35,824 bases of DNA. Source: Betaproteobacteria bacterium (GTDB lineage Bacteria; Pseudomonadota; Gammaproteobacteria; Burkholderiales; SG8-39). Positions within the stretch are counted from its first letter, which is position 1. Every line of letters starts with the position of its first letter. This document shows, one piece after another, positions 1-7,681 of the stretch. The stretch lies in the NCBI GenBank assembly GCA_005884455.1, contig VBCH01000001.1, positions 1 to 35,824 on the forward strand, in the 5' to 3' direction. The position numbers were made by a program, and so were the translations under genes. The notes below the pieces were generated by a model. That model ran no database searches, was not told the origin of the DNA, and saw nothing but the letters and a program-made list of their open reading frames with translations.

Positions 1-596
1 GCTTCGGTCACGCACACACCATTGGCGGCAGTCGTGACGGTGCCCGTTGTATTGCTCACCGTGGTCGTGCACAGCGGATTCGTCAGAGCGCCGGTGGTGT
101 CGCCGTTGCCCACGATGACACCGCCAGCCGAGAAGCCACCCGAGGTGAGCGAGTTCCACGTGAACATACTAACCTTGTAAGGCGTGTCCCAGATGCCGAA
201 CATGATGTCGCCGAGGGCGCTCGAGACGCCGAGACCCGAATTCCGGCCGCCGAAGTGAGAGCCCGTGGTCGCCGCGGAGTCCAGACGTCCATCCGGCCAT
301 GCGCCTGCTTCGAGCTGGAACCACGCGGCCGTGCCGCCGCCCAGGTCTTCCCGGCCGCGCACGCCGATTGCATTGCCCGCCGAATGGATGTCGCCTTTTT
401 TCACTTCGCTAATCGTCCCGGAGCCGTTGCTTGAGAACTTGTTGCTCATGATCGCTTCATCGAGGCGCCCGTAGAGCGTGATGCCGGCATTCGACGCCAC
501 CCCCGCCGTGGGTGCTCCCGTGGTAATCTGCGCTACCGCCAGGCCCGGGGCAGTCACCGCGCCAGCCACTGCGAGTGCCATCAGTTTCTTGTTCAT
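1..596 (-). CDS. Gram-negative porin, N-terminal part (cut by window edge)
   Basis: Outer-membrane general diffusion porin of the betaproteobacterial OmpC-like (Porin_4) type; about 198 residues are visible and the gene runs off the left edge. Translation from ATG 594-596 gives a signal peptide starting MNKKLMALAVAGAV and ending near GLAVAQ. It is followed by the family's first strand, ITLYGRLDEAI, and by the strand pair GVRGREDLGGGTAAWFQLEAG, here GVRGREDLGG then GTAAWFQLEAG, which is typical of these trimeric porins. A good Shine-Dalgarno (AGAGGAG) lies about 7 nt before the ATG. The gene is downstream of trpC on the same strand, but 187 nt of AT-richer DNA separates them, so it probably has its own promoter. 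Substrate preference cannot be told from this part. The start and family are well supported. Confidence 0.9.
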   Translation of the reverse strand, partial: MNKKLMALAVAGAVTAPGLAVAQITTGAPTAGVASNAGITLYGRLDEAIMSNKFSSNGSGTISEVKKGDIHSAGNAIGVRGREDLGGGTAAWFQLEAGAWPDGRLDSAATTGSHFGGRNSGLGVSSALGDIMFGIWDTPYKVSMFTWNSLTSGGFSAGGVIVGNGDTTGALTNPLCTTTVSNTTGTVTTAANGVCVTE

Positions 597-742
597 CAAT
601 ATCTCCTCTTCATATTTGACTCGAGGGCAGCCGCACCGCACCGCCCGCTCTCACCCCTGAACCGGGCTGTTGCAATTCTGCCAATCGAACCTTTCAAGCT
701 CAATAGAGAACTGTGAATTTTTACGCATCCGGGACCTCGCGA

Positions 743-760
743 TGTTGCATTTTCGCAACA
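743..760. promoter_or_regulatory. Palindrome TGTTGC-N6-GCAACA upstream of the porin
   Basis: A perfect 6-bp inverted repeat with a 6-nt AT-rich centre lies in the 187-nt gap between trpC and the porin start, about 150 nt upstream of the porin ATG. On the minus strand a weak promoter pair (TTGAGC, 17 nt, CAGAAT) falls between it and the porin, and a second TGTTGCA copy occurs near 667. The symmetry and spacing suit a dimeric repressor or activator site. The regulator is unknown. Confidence 0.3.
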
Positions 761-783
761 CCAATGCGATACCTCAATTCGAA

Positions 784-1578
784 TCAAAAGGTTAAGAATA
801 TGCGGGCAAGCTCGCTTCCGGGGTCATCGGCCCGCATCAGGGCCTCCCCGACCAGGAACACCTGAACGCCCCCTTGTCGCAGCTGCGCTGCATGATCGGC
901 GGAGAGAATCCCGCTCTCGCTCACTGCGATTCGCGGTCGCGAAATCCGCGGCGCCAATCCGAGGGTCGTTTCGAGCCGAGTCTCAAAGCTGCGCAGGTCG
1001 CGGTTATTGATGCCGATCAGCGGGGTCGCGAGCTCGAGGGCGAGTTCGAGCTCGGCGCGGTCATGCACTTCTGCGAGCACTGCCATGCCGAGCGAAGCCG
1101 CCGCAGCTTCGAGCTCGCGCATCTGCGACAGCTCGAGCGCCGCAACGATGAGCAGAATGCAATCCGCACCCATCACGCGCGATTCGTACACCTGGTAGGG
1201 ATCGATCACGAAATCCTTGCGCAAGGCCGGGAGGTCGCAAGCCGCGCGCGCCGCAACAAGATCCTCGGCACGACCCTGAAAAAAGCGTTCGTCGGTGAGC
1301 ACCGAGAGGCAGGCCGCGCCGTGCTGCGCATAGGAGCGGGCGATCGCTGCCGGATCGAATCGCTCGCGAAGAACGCCCTTGCTCGGGCTCGCCTTCTTGA
1401 TCTCGGCGATCACCGCCGGCTTCCCGGCGGTGATCTTCGCGCGCAGGGCGCCGACAAAATCCCGGGGTTTTCCCGCCGCTTCCGCCCGGCGCCGTGCAGC
1501 GGCCGCGCCCAGGGTTCTCTTCGCGCTTGCGATCTCCTCGGCCTTGACCGCGAGGATCCTGTCCAGAATGTCAGCCAC
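784..1578 (-). CDS. trpC: Indole-3-glycerol phosphate synthase
   Basis: Converts 1-(2-carboxyphenylamino)-1-deoxyribulose 5-phosphate to indole-3-glycerol phosphate in tryptophan synthesis; cytosolic TIM barrel. The 264 residues match the usual monofunctional length, with no fused TrpF. Visible signatures are [12 protein letters not shown] at 57-68 (catalytic Lys and phosphate site), LRKDFVID at 119-126 (second Lys), GINNRDL at 189-195, VSESGI at 219-224 and FLVGEALM at 241-248. The start is GTG at 1576-1578, overlapping the trpD stop by 8 nt; no ATG is available nearby, so translation is probably coupled. It is the last gene of the trpE-G-D-C operon. Confidence 0.97.
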   Translation of the reverse strand: MADILDRILAVKAEEIASAKRTLGAAAARRRAEAAGKPRDFVGALRAKITAGKPAVIAEIKKASPSKGVLRERFDPAAIARSYAQHGAACLSVLTDERFFQGRAEDLVAARAACDLPALRKDFVIDPYQVYESRVMGADCILLIVAALELSQMRELEAAAASLGMAVLAEVHDRAELELALELATPLIGINNRDLRSFETRLETTLGLAPRISRPRIAVSESGILSADHAAQLRQGGVQVFLVGEALMRADDPGSELARIFLTF

Positions 1579-2605
1579 GCGCGAGCTGCTGGGTGAATTT
1601 CACGAATGCATCGAGCTTGGAACGTGCGGCGCCGCTCTTGATCAAGTCGAAGGCCTTTTCCACGCCGTCCTCGAGACTCGCCGCTCTGCCGGCAACGTAG
1701 ATGGCGGCTCCGGCGTTGAGCGCGACGATGTCACGCGCTGCTCCAGCTTTGTTTTCGAGCACCGCCACGACTACGTTTCGCGACTCTTCCACCGTCGTCA
1801 CGCGCAGCGCTTTCGGATCGTGCACGGGCAAGCCAAACTTTTCGGGGTGAATCGCGTACTCGAGAACCTTGCCGTTCCTCAACTCCCCGATCATCGTCTG
1901 GCCGCTCACCGAGATCTCGTCCAAGCCTTCCAGGCCGTAGACGGTCATCGCGTGGCGCGCCCCGAGCCGCTGCAGCACCCGGACCTGGATTCCGACGAGA
2001 TCGGGATGAAAAACGCCCATCAACTGCGTCGGCGCGCCGGCCGGATTGGTGAGCGGTCCCAGGATGTTGAACAGGGTGCGCACCCCAAGCTCCCGCCTCA
2101 CCGCGGCGGCGTGTTTCATCGCCGCGTGGTGCGCAGGCGCAAACATGAAGCCCACCCCGATCTCATCGATGCAGCGGCCCACTTGCTCGGGCTTCAAGTT
2201 GATGTTCGCGCCGAGGGCCTCCAGCACATCCGCGCTGCCCGACTGTGAAGACACCGCGCGGTTGCCGTGCTTGGCGACGCGACCCCCGGCCGCAGCGCAA
2301 ACGAACATGGACGCGGTCGAGATATTGAAGGTCTGCGCGCCGTCCCCACCGGTACCCACGATGTCCACCAGGTTGTCCGGATCCTTAACCGTCACCCGCG
2401 TTGCGAGCTCGCGCATCACTTGCGCCGCGGCCGTGATCTCGCCGATCGTTTCCTTCTTTACCCGCAGCCCCACGATGATGGCCGCGATCATGACGGGCGA
2501 GATCTGCCCACTCATGATCTGCCGCATCAGGTCGAGCATTTCGTCGTGGAATATCTCGCGGTGCTCGATCGTACGCGTCAGCGCTTCCTGGACCGTGATG
2601 CTCAT
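1571..2605 (-). CDS. trpD: Anthranilate phosphoribosyltransferase
   Basis: Transfers phosphoribose from PRPP to anthranilate. It is 344 residues long when started at the ATG 2603-2605, which forms an ATGA overlap with the trpG stop; the frame is open further upstream but that part overlaps trpG and has no family similarity. Key motifs are [19 protein letters not shown] at 81-99 (PRPP/pyrophosphate loop), [15 protein letters not shown] at 112-126 and the Mg-binding DE pair at 229-230. It is a stand-alone TrpD, not fused to TrpG. The overlaps at both ends (4 nt with trpG, 8 nt with trpC) indicate one transcript with coupled translation. Confidence 0.97.
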   Translation of the reverse strand: MSITVQEALTRTIEHREIFHDEMLDLMRQIMSGQISPVMIAAIIVGLRVKKETIGEITAAAQVMRELATRVTVKDPDNLVDIVGTGGDGAQTFNISTASMFVCAAAGGRVAKHGNRAVSSQSGSADVLEALGANINLKPEQVGRCIDEIGVGFMFAPAHHAAMKHAAAVRRELGVRTLFNILGPLTNPAGAPTQLMGVFHPDLVGIQVRVLQRLGARHAMTVYGLEGLDEISVSGQTMIGELRNGKVLEYAIHPEKFGLPVHDPKALRVTTVEESRNVVVAVLENKAGAARDIVALNAGAAIYVAGRAASLEDGVEKAFDLIKSGAARSKLDAFVKFTQQLARG

Positions 2606-3174
2606 GCCGCCTCCCGTTGCAGGAAATTTTTCAAGAGCGCGTGCCCATGCTCGGTGAGAAAGGACTCCGGGTGGAACTGCACGCCCTCCACGGCGAACTC
2701 GCGGTGGCGCACGCCCATGATCTCGCCGTCTTCGGATTCCGCCGTGATCTCCAGGCACTTTGGCAGGGTCGCCCGGCGAATCGCGAGCGAATGATAGCGG
2801 GTCGCCACGAAGGGACTCGGCAGTCCGCGAAACACCCCGAGGCCCGAATGGCTGATCGCCGAGGTTTTCCCGTGCACGACCTTGCCCGCATGCACGACCT
2901 CGCCGCCGAAAGCCTGGCCGATCGCCTGATGACCGAGGCACACGCCCAGTATCGGGACCCGGCCCGCAAACTCGCGTACGGCAGCGAGCGAGATCCCCGC
3001 TTCAGCGGGAGTGCAGGGCCCCGGTGAGATGACGATGCCTCTCGGCTTCATCGCGGCGATGTCCGCCGCCGCGATCTCATCGTTGCGAAACACTCTGACG
3101 TCCGCGCCCAACTCGCCCAGATACTGCACCAGATTCCAGGTGAAGGAATCGTAGTTGTCGATCATCAGGATCAT
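2602..3174 (-). CDS. trpG: Anthranilate synthase glutamine amidotransferase subunit
   Basis: Class I glutamine amidotransferase that feeds ammonia to TrpE. It is 190 residues from ATG 3172-3174, which overlaps the trpE stop as ATGA; the family start [14 protein letters not shown] fits exactly. The catalytic triad is visible as Cys79 in GVCLGHQ, with His168 and Glu170 in GVQFHPES. Other signatures are ISPGPCTP at 49-56 and the RYHSL segment at 126-130. In many proteobacteria the same protein also serves p-aminobenzoate synthesis as PabA. No pabB is seen here, so a dual role is possible but not shown. Confidence 0.96.
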   Translation of the reverse strand: MILMIDNYDSFTWNLVQYLGELGADVRVFRNDEIAAADIAAMKPRGIVISPGPCTPAEAGISLAAVREFAGRVPILGVCLGHQAIGQAFGGEVVHAGKVVHGKTSAISHSGLGVFRGLPSPFVATRYHSLAIRRATLPKCLEITAESEDGEIMGVRHREFAVEGVQFHPESFLTEHGHALLKNFLQREAA

Positions 3175-4646
3175 GCCCGCCGGTCCATTCCGTTCGAAGC
3201 GATCTCCGCAGCGCACAGCACGGCCCGCGCCTTGGCACGGGTTTCCTGCAATTCGCTTTCGGGCACCGAGTCGGCGACGATCCCGGCACCCGCCTGCACG
3301 TGCATCTGGCCGCCTTTCACAACAGCCGTGCGGATCGCAATCGCCAGGTCCATATCACCGTTGAATCCCAGATAGCCTGCGGCACCCGCGTAGACGCCCC
3401 GCTTGTCCGGCTCGAGCTCATCGATGATCTCCATGGCACGTACCTTGGGCGCGCCGCTCACCGTTCCCGCGGGAAATGCCGCGCGGAACACGTCGAGGCA
3501 ATCCAGCCCGTCCCGCAGCCTTCCTTCCACGTTCGACACGATGTGCATCACGTGCGAGTAGCGTTCGACTGTCATCGTTTCGGTGAGCCGGACCGTTCCC
3601 GTCGCGGCTACGCGCCCGACGTCGTTGCGGCCGAGGTCGGCCAACATCACGTGCTCCGCACGCTCCTTCGGATCAGCGAGCAACTCGCGCTCCAGCGCGA
3701 CGTCCTCGTCTTGTGTCGCCCCGCGGCGGCGCGTTCCGGCGATCGGGCGCACCGTAACCGTACCACGCTCCAGACGCACCAGGATTTCGGGTGAGGCGCT
3801 TACCACCTGGAAGTCGCCGAAATCGAAATAGAACATGTACGGCGACGGATTGATCGAGCGCAAAGCCCGATACAGGGACAGCGAGGAGCCGGCAAACGGA
3901 CGCGACAACCGCTGGGACAGCACGACCTGCATGATGTCGCCGTCGTGAACGTACCGGATTGCGCGGTCGACCGCAGCGCGGAAGCTGCCCGCGTCGAAAT
4001 TCGATGCGACCTCCATTTCCGCGTCACGCGTCTCGGAAGGCGGTGACAAAGGCAATCTAAGCGCGCCCAGCAGTTCGCGCAGACGCGCTTGGGCGTCCTG
4101 CCATGCGCGCGGCTTGGTCGGGTCGGCATAGACGACGAGGTAGAGCTTGCCCGAAAGATTGTCTATGACCGCAAGCTCTTCGGACACCAGCAGCAGCATG
4201 TCCGGACAACCAAGCGCATCGGGCTTGAGCCATCCTCCGGCGAGTCGCGGCTCGATCCACCGCACCGTGTCGTAGCCGAAGTATCCGACAAGGCCCCCGC
4301 AGAACCGGGGCAGGCCGGGGAGTTCCGCGACGCGGTAGCGCGAAAGAAATTCGCGCACGAAGACGAGCGGATCGGCCGTCTGGGACTTCTCCACGATAAC
4401 GTCTCCATGCATCACCGTCACCAGGCTCCCGACGGCCCGCAGCCTCACCGGGGCTGCCAGTCCAATGAACGAATAACGCCCGAAGCGCTCTCCGCCCACC
4501 ACGGACTCGAGCAGATAGGTGTTGGAGCGATTGGCAAGCTTCAGGTAAAGCGATAGCGGCGTTTCGAGATCGGCGAAGGTCTCCGCGAGGAGCGGAACGC
4601 GGTTAAAACCCTGTGCGGCAAGCCGCTGGAATTCTGCTTCGGTCAT
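3171..4646 (-). CDS. trpE: Anthranilate synthase component I
   Basis: Chorismate-binding subunit that makes anthranilate from chorismate and ammonia; the first committed step to tryptophan. The 491 residues are the normal length. LLES at 45-48 is the N-terminal tryptophan-binding (feedback inhibition) motif. The C-terminal half carries the chorismate-enzyme signatures [41 protein letters not shown] and [12 protein letters not shown]. The start at ATG 4644-4646 is preceded by GGAG with 5 nt spacing. It is the first gene of the trpE-G-D-C operon. Upstream lie a promoter and a leader frame rich in Trp codons, and the GGAG site can pair with the start of that leader, so expression is likely tuned by tryptophan supply. 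Confidence 0.97.
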   Translation of the reverse strand: MTEAEFQRLAAQGFNRVPLLAETFADLETPLSLYLKLANRSNTYLLESVVGGERFGRYSFIGLAAPVRLRAVGSLVTVMHGDVIVEKSQTADPLVFVREFLSRYRVAELPGLPRFCGGLVGYFGYDTVRWIEPRLAGGWLKPDALGCPDMLLLVSEELAVIDNLSGKLYLVVYADPTKPRAWQDAQARLRELLGALRLPLSPPSETRDAEMEVASNFDAGSFRAAVDRAIRYVHDGDIMQVVLSQRLSRPFAGSSLSLYRALRSINPSPYMFYFDFGDFQVVSASPEILVRLERGTVTVRPIAGTRRRGATQDEDVALERELLADPKERAEHVMLADLGRNDVGRVAATGTVRLTETMTVERYSHVMHIVSNVEGRLRDGLDCLDVFRAAFPAGTVSGAPKVRAMEIIDELEPDKRGVYAGAAGYLGFNGDMDLAIAIRTAVVKGGQMHVQAGAGIVADSVPESELQETRAKARAVLCAAEIASNGMDRRA

Positions 4647-4650
4647 GACT

Positions 4651-4772
4651 GCTCCACGAAAACGTTGCGGGGTACTGCGGGGCGCGCGGGGCGCGCGAGC
4701 GACTGCAGACTAGCTGCGCCACCAGCGCCAACTGTGCGATTGCACCCGTTTCCCGTCGTTTTCGAAGAGCAC
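4651..4772 (-). promoter_or_regulatory. Putative trp leader control region with long-range pairing onto the trpE ribosome-binding site
   Basis: Between the likely transcription start (about 4802) and trpE lie a Trp-rich leader frame, a tandem 9-bp repeat (GGGGCGCGC on the plus strand at 4679-4687 and 4688-4696) that folds as a GCGCGC/GCGCGC hairpin, and two distant complementary arms. Arm 1 (4770-4752, the beginning of the leader frame) pairs with arm 2 (4671-4651): GCTC with GAGC, CGAAAACG with CGTTTTCG (8 bp), CGGG with CCCG. The only interruptions are a T-G wobble, a T-T mismatch and a 1x3 internal loop. Arm 2 includes most of the trpE GGAG site. The Trp-codon segment contains GGCGC twice and could pair with the GCGCC repeats instead of their own hairpin. 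A T run follows the hairpin only about 20 nt later, so a classic terminator is not obvious; control of trpE translation is the simpler reading. The complementarity is direct observation; the mechanism is inference. Confidence 0.6.
4710..4772 (-). CDS. trpL: trp leader peptide, 20 codons with three Trp codons before the stop
   Basis: From GTG 4770-4772 the frame reads MLFENDGKRVQSHSWRWWRS and stops at TAG 4710-4712. Trp is codon 15, 17 and 18, so three of the last six codons are Trp, in a window where Trp is rare. The position (40-odd nt upstream of the trpE start region and about 30 nt after the likely transcription start) and the codon pattern are those of proteobacterial trp attenuator peptides. 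The start is uncertain: no strong Shine-Dalgarno precedes GTG 4772. The GTG at 4743-4745, preceded by CGGGAA, would give an 11-residue peptide with the same Trp codons. It probably acts through ribosome stalling when charged tRNA-Trp is short, not through the peptide itself. Confidence 0.7.
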   Translation of the reverse strand: MLFENDGKRVQSHSWRWWRS

Positions 4773-4808
4773 GATTGATTTAGCTTGCGTCTTGTTCAGA
4801 GGACCCAC

Positions 4809-4836
4809 TCTATAACACCCCTGCGCGGCTTGTCCA
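4809..4836 (-). promoter_or_regulatory. Likely trp operon promoter
   Basis: On the minus strand TGGACA (4836-4831) and TATAGA (4814-4809) are 16 nt apart, a good sigma70-type pair. Transcription would begin near 4802, about 30 nt before the leader frame and about 155 nt before trpE. No TrpR-like operator was recognised over the -10. Confidence 0.5.
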
Positions 4837-4903
4837 GCTTGGGGTTTGACACCAAAGACGACGGCACCACCGCGATGGCGCGTGGCCTCTTGCCACTACA
4901 GCG

Positions 4904-6310
4904 CTAGAGCACCTTGCCGGGATTCATGATGCCGTGTGGGTCGAGAGCACGCTTGAGCTTGCGCATCAGGTCCAGTTCGAGAGGCGATTTGTAGCGCTGG
5001 ATCTCATTGCGTTTCAGCTGGCCGAGTCCGTGCTCGGCGCTGATCGAGCCGCCGAAACGCGCCACGCTGTCATGCACCAGGCGATTGATCCCCGCTGTAT
5101 TCCTGATAAAAACATCCGGGGCGACTCCTTCGGGAGCGGACACATTGTAGTGGACGTTTCCGTCGCCGACGTGTCCGAAAGTCACCATGCGCACGCCCGG
5201 ATGAGCGCGCGCGAGTTCCTGGTCCGCCGCCGAAATGAAATCGGCGATGCGCGAGATCGGAATCGATACGTCGTGTTTGATATTCGGCCCCTCTTGGGCC
5301 TGCGCTTCGGAGATGAATTCACGGAGTTTCCAGAAAGCCCGTGCCTGGGTCTCGCTCTGCGCGACCGCAGCATCGAGAATGCTTTTCTCCTCGAGAGCCG
5401 CTTCGAGCACGTTTTCGGCCAGTGCCGTGATGCCTCCACCCGACTGCGTGTCCGAGAGTTCCATCAGCACATAGTGAGGGAAGCGGCGCGGAAAAGGCGC
5501 CGCAGTATCCCTGAAGTGCTTCAGCACCAGCGCGAGGCAAAAATCGGAGAATAGCTCGAATCCAGTGAGCCTCTCGCCGCAGGCCCCCAAAACCCGTTCC
5601 AGGAGTGCCAGCGCCTTTTCAGGACTTTGCAGCGCGACCACTGCGGTCGCACGAGACCTGGGCAGGGGAAAAAGCTTCAAGACCGCCGCTGTGATTACGC
5701 CTAGCGTTCCTTCGGCACCGATGAAAAGCTGCTTGAGGTCATAGCCGGTGTTGTCCTTGCGCAGGCCGCGCAGGCCCCCCCATACCTCGCCAGAGGGCAG
5801 CACGACCTCGAGCCCCAGCACGAGTTCGCGGGCGTTGCCGTAGCGCAGCACCGCGGTTCCCCCCGCGTTGGTTGAAAGATTGCCGCCGATTTCGCAACTG
5901 CCTTCGGCCGCAAGGCTCAAGGGGAAGAGGCGACCGCCTTCTTCGGCGGCCTTGTGCAGCGTGGCCAATACGCAGCCGGCTTCGGCGGTCATCGTGTTGT
6001 TGCGCGCATCGACTTCGCGGATCCGGTTCATGCGCGAAAGATTGAGGATGATCTGCGTACCGCTCGCGTCCGGGGTCGCGGCGCCGCAAAGGCCCGTGTT
6101 TCCCCCTTGAGGGACGATCGCCGTGCGCGAGTCGGCGCACGCGCGCACCACCCCGGCCACCTCGGCGGTGGACGCCGGCTTGACCACGGCTGCCGGCTTG
6201 CCCCGGTAGCGCTTCCGCCAATCTGTCGCGTAGGGCGCGACCTCCGCCGGCGAGGTGATCAGCCCCACCGGTCCGACGATGGCCTGGATTTCCTCGATGA
6301 ACGATCTCAA
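4904..6310 (-). CDS. FAD-linked 2-hydroxyacid oxidase (GlcD / D-lactate dehydrogenase family)
   Basis: Flavoenzyme that oxidises a 2-hydroxyacid (glycolate, D-lactate or D-2-hydroxyglutarate are the family's substrates) to the 2-oxoacid. The 468 residues carry an N-terminal FAD domain with PQGGNTGLCGAATP at 67-80 and IGGNLSTNAGGTAV at 141-154. The C-terminal cap has GHVGDGNVHYN at 379-389 (metal/substrate histidines), SAEHGLGQLKR at 424-434 and the closing GIMNPGKVL. The start is TTG 6308-6310 preceded by AAAGG with about 5 nt spacing. It lies 45 nt after rpe on the same strand and before the trp promoter. A GTGGC/GCCAC hairpin (4882-4896) just past its stop may weakly end transcription. Substrate is not decidable from sequence; no glcE or glcF neighbour is present. 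Confidence 0.85.
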   Translation of the reverse strand: MRSFIEEIQAIVGPVGLITSPAEVAPYATDWRKRYRGKPAAVVKPASTAEVAGVVRACADSRTAIVPQGGNTGLCGAATPDASGTQIILNLSRMNRIREVDARNNTMTAEAGCVLATLHKAAEEGGRLFPLSLAAEGSCEIGGNLSTNAGGTAVLRYGNARELVLGLEVVLPSGEVWGGLRGLRKDNTGYDLKQLFIGAEGTLGVITAAVLKLFPLPRSRATAVVALQSPEKALALLERVLGACGERLTGFELFSDFCLALVLKHFRDTAAPFPRRFPHYVLMELSDTQSGGGITALAENVLEAALEEKSILDAAVAQSETQARAFWKLREFISEAQAQEGPNIKHDVSIPISRIADFISAADQELARAHPGVRMVTFGHVGDGNVHYNVSAPEGVAPDVFIRNTAGINRLVHDSVARFGGSISAEHGLGQLKRNEIQRYKSPLELDLMRKLKRALDPHGIMNPGKVL

Positions 6311-6355
6311 TTCGGCCTTTCGTCGCGGCCGCTCGGCGCTCCGCGGTAGCCGTCT

Positions 6356-7030
6356 CTAGCCGACGGACTTGAGCGCATCCCGCATCTGCGAGATGGCCGC
6401 CCGGTAGTCCTTCGAGCCGAAAATCGCTGAGCCCGCGACGAAGGTATCGGCCCCGGCGCGTGCGATTTCGGCGATGTTTCCGGCGTTCACGCCGCCGTCC
6501 ACTTCCAGCATGATCGCGCGCCCCGTGTCGTCGATTTTCCTGCGCGCGACGCGCAGCTTTTCCAGGGCGTGCGGGATGAATTGCTGCCCGCCGAATCCGG
6601 GATTCACCGACATGATGAGAACCAGGTCGAGCTTATGCAGGACGTGATCGAGGCAGGACAACGGCGTCGCGGGGTTCAGCGCGAGGCCCGCCTTGCAGCC
6701 CGAGTCGTGGATCAAGCCTACGGTGCGATCGACGTGCTCGCTTGCCTCCGGGTGGAAGCTGATGACGCTGGCTCCGGCGCGAGCGAAATCCGGAATGATG
6801 CGATCCACCGGCCGGACCATCAAGTGCACGTCGATTGCGCTCTGGATGAGCGGGCGGATTGCCTCGCACACGACCGGTCCCACGGTGAGGTTCGGGACGT
6901 AATGATTGTCCATCACGTCGAAGTGAATCATGTCGGCCCCGGCTGCGACGACCGCAGCCACTTCGTCTCCGAGGCGCGCGAAATTTGCCGACAGGATGCT
7001 CGGTGCGATTCGGAACGTGCGCGCAGCCAT
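6356..7030 (-). CDS. rpe: Ribulose-phosphate 3-epimerase
   Basis: Interconverts ribulose 5-phosphate and xylulose 5-phosphate in the pentose phosphate and Calvin pathways; cytosolic TIM barrel. It has 224 residues from ATG 7028-7030; the frame continues open upstream but only this start gives the family beginning [18 protein letters not shown]. Metal ligands are His36 and Asp38 (MIHFDVMD), His69 (DVHLMVRP) and Asp178 (EVDGGVN). NPGFGGQ at 143-149 is the phosphate-side loop. It heads the minus-strand group followed by the FAD oxidase. A TAGAAT box lies only 8 nt before the ATG and no ribosome-binding site is visible, so the mRNA may be almost leaderless. Confidence 0.96.
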   Translation of the reverse strand: MAARTFRIAPSILSANFARLGDEVAAVVAAGADMIHFDVMDNHYVPNLTVGPVVCEAIRPLIQSAIDVHLMVRPVDRIIPDFARAGASVISFHPEASEHVDRTVGLIHDSGCKAGLALNPATPLSCLDHVLHKLDLVLIMSVNPGFGGQQFIPHALEKLRVARRKIDDTGRAIMLEVDGGVNAGNIAEIARAGADTFVAGSAIFGSKDYRAAISQMRDALKSVG

Positions 7031-7038
7031 CTCGGGAA

Positions 7039-7044
7039 ATTCTA
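7039..7044 (-). promoter_or_regulatory. Candidate -10 box (TAGAAT) of rpe
   Basis: TAGAAT ends 8 nt before the rpe ATG. A start 6-7 nt downstream would leave only one or two nucleotides of 5' leader. No convincing -35 hexamer is found 16-18 nt upstream, so the call rests on the -10 and on the absence of any Shine-Dalgarno. Confidence 0.3.
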
Positions 7045-7121
7045 CTTGGATTCGCCCGGGGCCGCATGAAACGGCGATCCCCGCCCTTGTCAGTCCACGC
7101 GATTTCGTGTGGAATGACCGA

Positions 7122-7505
7122 ATGGTCGCGGAGAACAAATACGAGGTCGCGGTCTCCTCGCAGACGCAGTACATCCCGGAACAATCCGACGAGGAGAACG
7201 CACGCTTCGTCTTCGCCTATACCATCACGATACGCAACAACGGAAACCTCCCTGCTCAACTGATCTCTCGGCACTGGATCATCACCGACGGCCGCAACCA
7301 AGTGCAGGAAGTGCGGGGGCTGGGCGTGGTCGGCGCTCAGCCGCTGCTCAAACCCGGGGAAAGCTTCGAGTACACGAGCGGCACCGCGATCGCTACGCCG
7401 GTCGGGACGATGCGAGGCAGCTACCAGATGGTGGCCGAGGACGGCACTCATTTCGATGCACCGATTCCCGAGTTCACGCTCTCGGTGCCCCGTGTCCTGC
7501 ACTAG
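7122..7505 (+). CDS. apaG: ApaG domain protein
   Basis: Small cytosolic immunoglobulin-fold protein of the ApaG family (linked to Co2+/Mg2+ homeostasis in older genetic work; molecular role unclear). It has 127 residues from ATG 7122-7124, the family's usual length. The frame is open further upstream but that DNA is the divergent rpe start. Conserved features are the N-terminal strand [35 protein letters not shown], and the signature [20 protein letters not shown] followed by GTMRGSYQM. It is divergent from rpe with 91 nt between the starts, and its stop overlaps the stop of the convergent small membrane protein gene. Confidence 0.95.
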   Translation: MVAENKYEVAVSSQTQYIPEQSDEENARFVFAYTITIRNNGNLPAQLISRHWIITDGRNQVQEVRGLGVVGAQPLLKPGESFEYTSGTAIATPVGTMRGSYQMVAEDGTHFDAPIPEFTLSVPRVLH

Positions 7506-7648
7506 GGCCGCTCTGACCTGCTGGAGGAATCCTCCGGATCGCCGTCCTCGCTTTCCCGTCTGCGCGGCAGCGTCCACCACACGAGGAACGCGACGAGCCC
7601 CAGGGCGAGTCCCGCCTCGAGCACGATGATCCACAATCCGGAACTCAC
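7502..7648 (-). CDS. Small single-pass membrane protein, 48 residues
   Basis: From GTG 7646-7648 to TAG 7502-7504 the minus strand encodes MSSGLWIIVLEAGLALGLVA, then FLVWWTLPRRRESEDGDPED and a Ser/Arg-rich end. It has one clear hydrophobic helix (about residues 4-25) ending in WW and a positively charged RRR stop-transfer patch, then an acidic, polar tail, giving a likely N-out/C-in topology. An in-frame TAG lies eight codons upstream of the GTG and AAAGGG precedes it at about 10 nt, supporting the start. Its stop overlaps that of apaG tail to tail, and its start lies 33 nt from the divergent mltA start. I do not recognise the family. It could be a regulatory or assembly microprotein; no function is claimed. 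Confidence 0.6.
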   Translation of the reverse strand: MSSGLWIIVLEAGLALGLVAFLVWWTLPRRRESEDGDPEDSSSRSERP

Positions 7649-7681
7649 TTGGCGACACCCTTTCTAAGCGCTTGGAAGCCG

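Noticed and set aside
2606-2941. Upstream extension of the trpD frame
   Set aside because: It overlaps trpG in another frame, is Arg/Gly/Pro-rich, and the family start is at 2605 with an ATGA overlap.
4679-4696. The trp leader hairpin as an ordinary intrinsic terminator
   Set aside because: It is GC-rich but followed by CCCGCAGTACC; the only T run is about 20 nt further on, so it was kept as a regulatory element and not called a terminator.
4882-4896. GTGGC-N5-GCCAC hairpin after the FAD oxidase as a terminator
   Set aside because: Only 5 bp and no T run on the transcribed side; mentioned with the gene but not listed as a feature.
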